Shown here: positions 5,078 through 5,228 of the stretch, piece by piece | How positions within the stretch are numbered: position 1 is the first letter of the stretch | How the letters are laid out: each line of letters starts with the position of its first letter | Source of the DNA: DASXRA01 sp035263725 | GTDB taxonomy: Bacteria > Actinomycetota > Actinomycetes > Mycobacteriales > Jatrophihabitantaceae | Assembly: GCA_035263725.1 (NCBI GenBank) | Contig: DATFRC010000179.1 | Span: 1-5,228 of the forward strand | Length of the DNA: 5,228 nt | Direction: 5' to 3' | Position numbers and translations under genes: made by a program | Notes under the pieces: model-generated | The model's input: only the letters and a program-made list of their open reading frames with translations | The model's database searches: none | Told to the model about the DNA's origin: nothing

Positions 5078-5228
5078 GTGAAGCCGCAGCACCGCGCCCT
5101 CGCCGTCCTCGTCACCGTCATCTGGGGTGTCAACTTTGTGGTGATCGACGAGGGGTTACGCGACCTCCCGCCGCTACTGCTAACTGCGCTGCGCTTCCTC
5201 GCGTGCGCGCCGCTCGCACTGATCGTTC
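5078..5228 (+). CDS. EamA/DMT-family transporter, N-terminal part (3' end outside window)
   Basis: This is the start of an integral membrane transporter of the drug/metabolite (EamA, ten-helix) superfamily, typically an exporter of metabolites or amino acids. Only 50 residues are visible. MKPQHRALAVLVTVIWGVNFVVIDEGLRDLPP contains the first transmembrane helix with the hallmark WGVNFVVI..GL..LPP signature. LLLTALRFLACAPLALIV is the second helix, with the family's ALRF motif. The GTG at 5078 leaves the short basic N-terminus usual for the family. The overlapping GTG at 5076 runs straight into TGA. There is no clear Shine-Dalgarno, so translation may be leaderless or coupled to the small ORF just upstream. 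The divergent LysR gene is its likely regulator. Substrate cannot be inferred. Confidence 0.88.
   Translation, partial: MKPQHRALAVLVTVIWGVNFVVIDEGLRDLPPLLLTALRFLACAPLALIV

Overview
The window is GC-rich with dense codon-biased reading frames and GTG starts. It carries a DnaE2-type polymerase and an Rv2578c-type radical SAM protein, a gene set typical of high-GC Actinobacteria. A short arginine/serine-rich repeat-like insert in dnaE2 resembles interspersed sequence I associate with Micromonosporaceae-like genomes, but that genus-level guess is only an inference.

Layout: (1) Positions 1-2128 (+) hold the C-terminal two thirds of dnaE2, the error-prone replicative-type polymerase, cut off by the left edge. 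(2) Positions 2125-3483 (+) hold an Rv2578c-family (spore-photoproduct-lyase-like) radical SAM gene. It starts inside the dnaE2 stop codon (ATGA) and is interrupted by an in-frame mini-intein at 2353-2769. (3) Positions 3545-3976 (+) hold a small stand-alone protein with two CBS domains. (4) Positions 3960-4883 (-) hold a LysR-type regulator, convergent with the CBS gene and overlapping its 3' end by 17 bp. (5) Positions 4884-5077 are a divergent regulatory region with two GC-rich hairpins, a perfect 7-3-7 inverted repeat and a possible leaderless 16-codon ORF. (6) Positions 5078-5228 (+) are the start of an EamA/DMT-family transporter, cut off by the right edge.

The most notable object is the intein in the radical SAM gene. 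Its first residue takes the place of the third Cys of the CX3CX2C [4Fe-4S] motif, and the +1 extein Cys restores that motif after splicing. All residues expected for splicing at the ends are present (Cys1, His-Asn, Cys+1), and there is no homing endonuclease. Because the precursor also reads CX3CX2C, through the intein's own Cys1, cluster binding and splicing could compete for the same thiol.

The four-base overlap with dnaE2 suggests translational coupling and perhaps a shared role in DNA damage tolerance or repair. The lysR/eamA pair looks like a standard regulator with a divergent efflux target and is probably unrelated to the dnaE2 operon. No rRNA, tRNA, CRISPR array, insertion sequence or phage gene was recognised.
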